In this document: positions 32,383 to 34,568 of the stretch, piece by piece
Position numbering within the stretch: position 1 is the first letter of the stretch
How the letters are laid out: each line of letters opens with the position of its first letter
From: Streptomyces sp. I05A-00742
Lineage (GTDB): Bacteria > Actinomycetota > Actinomycetes > Streptomycetales > Streptomycetaceae
DNA length: 34,568 nt
Direction: 5' to 3'
Assembly (NCBI RefSeq): GCF_013055795.1
Contig: NZ_JABETO010000051.1
Span: 1-34,568 of the forward strand
The notes under the pieces: generated by a model
The model's input: only the letters and a program-made list of their open reading frames with translations
Told to the model about the DNA's origin: nothing
The model's database searches: none
Position numbers and translations under genes: made by a program

Positions 32383-34568
32383 TCACCGCAGACGCTGACT
32401 GATCACCTTCGAGACCCCGTCGCCCTGCATGGACACGCCATAGAGCGCGTCGGCGACCTCCATCGTCCGCTTCTGGTGCGTGATCACGATCAGCTGCGAA
32501 CTCTCCTGGAGCTCCCGCATGATCCCGATCAGCCGCTGGAGGTTGGTGTCGTCCAGCGCCGCCTCGACCTCGTCCATCACATAGAACGGGCTCGGCCGGG
32601 CCTTGAAGATCGCCACCAGGAGCGCGACGGCGGTCAGCGACCGCTCGCCGCCCGAGAGCAGCGACAGCCGCTTGACCTTCTTGCCCGGCGGCCGGGCCTC
32701 CACGTCCACGCCCGTGGCCAGCATGTCGTCGGGGTCCGTCAGGACGAGCCGGCCCTCGCCGCCGGGGAACAGCCGGGAGAAGACGCCCTCGAACTCCCGG
32801 GCCGTGTCGTGGTACGCCTCGGTGAAGACCTCCTCGACCCGGCGGTCCACGTCCTTCACGACCTGGAGCAGGTCGGCGCGGGTCTTCTTCAGGTCCTCCA
32901 GCTGCTCGGAGAGGAACTTGTGCCGCTCCTCCAGCGCCGCGAACTCCTCCAGCGCCAGCGGGTTGACCTTGCCCAGCTGCTGGTACGCGCGCTCGGCGGC
33001 CCGCAGCCGCTTCTCCTGCTCCGCCCGGACGTACGGCACTGGCGGGAGCTCCCGCGGCTCCTCGCCCTCCGCCGGGGGCGAGGGCGGCACCGGCTGGTCC
33101 GGGCCGTACTCGGCGGCCAGCGCCTCCGGTTCGACGCCGAACTCCTCCAGCGCCTTCGCCTCCACCTGCTCGATGCGCAGCCGCTTCTCGGCGCCCAGCA
33201 CCTCGCCCCGGTGCACCGAGTCCGTGAGCTTGTCCAGCTCGGCCTTGAGCTCGCGCGCCCGGTTGCGGCCGGTGACCAGCTCGCGTTCGCGCTCCGTCTT
33301 CGCCGCCTCCGCCGCCTGCCGCTCCTCGTCCGCGCGGACGAGCGAGACCTCGACGTGGGCCAGGAGCTGCCGGGCGCCCGCCGCGACGGCCGTGGCCACC
33401 TCGGCCTCGTGCCGCAGCCGGGCGCGCCGCTGCTCGGCGCGCGCCCGCGCCTCCCGCTCGGCGCGCGCCGCCCGGTCCAGCGAATCCGCCCGGCCCGCCA
33501 GCGCCTTGACGCGCTCCTCGTGGGTGCGCAGCTGGAGCCGGGCCTCCATCTCGGTCTGCCGGGCGTTGGCGCCGTCGGCCGCGAGCCGGTCGCGGACGGA
33601 GGTGTCGGGCTCGGCGTCGGTGTCCTCGGCGTCGCCCAGTTCCTCGGCCGCGGCCAGCCGTCCGGCCAGTTCCTCGGCCTCCTCGCCGGCCCGGACCAGG
33701 GCCTCCTGGGCCCGGTCCGCGGCGGCGGCCGCCCGGTCGGCCTCGCCGGCGGCCGCCCGGGCCTGCCCGGCGAGGCCGCCGAGCAGTTGCGCGGACCGCG
33801 ACTTCTCGCGGTCGGCGGTGCTCAGCCGGGCCGCCAGCTCCTCGACGAGCGCGGCGCGGCGGGCGCGTTCCTCCTCGGCCGCCTGCTGGTCCCGGACGAG
33901 CCGGTCGCAGCGTTCGTCCAGCTCCGCCCGTTCCGCGGCGGCCTCGTCGACGGCTGCCTGCACCTCCAGCAGGCTGGGCGCGCCGCCCGAACCGCCCTGG
34001 GCGAGGTGCGCGCCGAGCAGGTCGCCCTCGGCGGTGACGGCGGTCAGCGCGGGGTGGGCGGCGACCAGGGCCTCGGCATCCTCCAGGGTGTCCACGACCA
34101 CCACGTCGCGCAGCAGCCGACGGACGGCGGGCAGCAGTGGCTCGGGGCCGGTGACCAGGTCGGCGGCGTACCGCCCGCCTCGTGGGGCGGGGCGGTCCGG
34201 GTCCGCGGGCCCGGGGGCGCCGCCGAGCAGGAGGACGGCGCGTCCCGCGTCCTCCTTCTTCAGCAGGCGCAGGGCCTCGGCGGCGGCGCCCAGGCCGGTG
34301 ACGGCGACGCCGTCGGCGGCGGCGCCCAGGGCGGCGGCCACGGGGAGTTCGTGTCCGGGGGCGACGGTGAGGAGTTCCGCGGCGGGGCCGAGCAGTCCGC
34401 CGCAACGTTCCTTCGCCGCCAGCAGGGCGCCCGTGCCGTCCTTGCGGCGCAGCCCGAGGGCCAGCGCGTCGTGGCGGGCGGTGACCGCCGCCCGGCTGCG
34501 GTCGGCGGCGGTGGCGGCCTCGCGGGCGGCGGCCAGCGCGGCGTCGGCCGCGGCCAGGCCGTCCTTGG
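32383..34568 (-). CDS. smc: Chromosome segregation ATPase SMC (C-terminal part, truncated by window)
   Basis: About 728 C-terminal residues of SMC are visible; the start lies beyond base 34568 and the frame is open to the edge. From the edge inward: the end of the first coiled coil, the hinge (from near KDGTGALLAAKERCGGLLG to ALVAAHPALTAVTAEGDLLG), the long Arg/Glu/Ala-rich second coiled coil (about 33990-32950) and the head. The head has the ABC signature LSLLSGGERSLTAVALL, the Walker B stretch PFYVMDEVEAALDD and the switch region VITHQKRTMEVAD. SMC works with ScpA and ScpB to condense and segregate chromosomes. It lies upstream of glcP on the same strand, with 241 bp between. Confidence 0.96.
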   Translation of the reverse strand, partial: KDGLAAADAALAAAREAATAADRSRAAVTARHDALALGLRRKDGTGALLAAKERCGGLLGPAAELLTVAPGHELPVAAALGAAADGVAVTGLGAAAEALRLLKKEDAGRAVLLLGGAPGPADPDRPAPRGGRYAADLVTGPEPLLPAVRRLLRDVVVVDTLEDAEALVAAHPALTAVTAEGDLLGAHLAQGGSGGAPSLLEVQAAVDEAAAERAELDERCDRLVRDQQAAEEERARRAALVEELAARLSTADREKSRSAQLLGGLAGQARAAAGEADRAAAAADRAQEALVRAGEEAEELAGRLAAAEELGDAEDTDAEPDTSVRDRLAADGANARQTEMEARLQLRTHEERVKALAGRADSLDRAARAEREARARAEQRRARLRHEAEVATAVAAGARQLLAHVEVSLVRADEERQAAEAAKTERERELVTGRNRARELKAELDKLTDSVHRGEVLGAEKRLRIEQVEAKALEEFGVEPEALAAEYGPDQPVPPSPPAEGEEPRELPPVPYVRAEQEKRLRAAERAYQQLGKVNPLALEEFAALEERHKFLSEQLEDLKKTRADLLQVVKDVDRRVEEVFTEAYHDTAREFEGVFSRLFPGGEGRLVLTDPDDMLATGVDVEARPPGKKVKRLSLLSGGERSLTAVALLVAIFKARPSPFYVMDEVEAALDDTNLQRLIGIMRELQESSQLIVITHQKRTMEVADALYGVSMQGDGVSKVISQRLR

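Overview
The window looks like chromosomal DNA of a Streptomyces or close relative. GC content is very high, third codon positions are nearly all G or C, and GTG and TTG starts are common. The backbone follows, from memory, the gene order of the S. coelicolor lepB/rplS to smc region (about SCO5596 down to SCO5577), including nsdA and a glucose permease beside smc.

Left block (1-13080), all on the minus strand except one gene. It starts with a ribosome and translation cluster: rpsP, a KH-domain protein, rimM, trmD, rplS and a type I signal peptidase gene. Three genes sit between rpsP and ffh: an SprT-like zinc protein, an archaeal/eukaryotic-type prolyl-tRNA synthetase and, on the plus strand, a SAM-dependent methyltransferase. 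Next come ffh and the nitrogen-sensing operon amtB-glnK-glnD. A four-half-site GlnR-type operator lies upstream of amtB. A 178-bp nested inverted-repeat element lies between glnD and ffh.

Middle block (13440-17530): nsdA (differentiation regulator, minus), a stand-alone primase/polymerase-domain protein (plus) and ftsY (minus). FtsY and Ffh, both in this window, are the two GTPases of co-translational membrane targeting.

Accessory block (about 17.7-30.6 kb), between ftsY and glcP-smc. It holds an NCS1 nucleobase permease; a divergent pair of secreted proteins (one with a possible pore-forming beta region and a beta-trefoil-like tail, the other with a C-terminal NucA/NucB nuclease domain); an IS1182-like remnant; an XRE regulator; and decayed Tn3-type recombinase and transposase pieces flanking an intact marR-MFS drug-efflux pair, with an IS701 fragment joined at the right. 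It continues with a small secreted protein that may be an RNase, an unknown protein translationally coupled to an unusual fold-type I PLP enzyme, and a serine beta-lactamase-like hydrolase.

Right block (30.7-34.57 kb): glcP, a sugar/H+ symporter with a readable promoter and several inverted repeats, and the C-terminal part of smc, which runs off the window. No rRNA, tRNA or CRISPR array was seen. All functional statements rest on motif reading by eye; no database search was possible.
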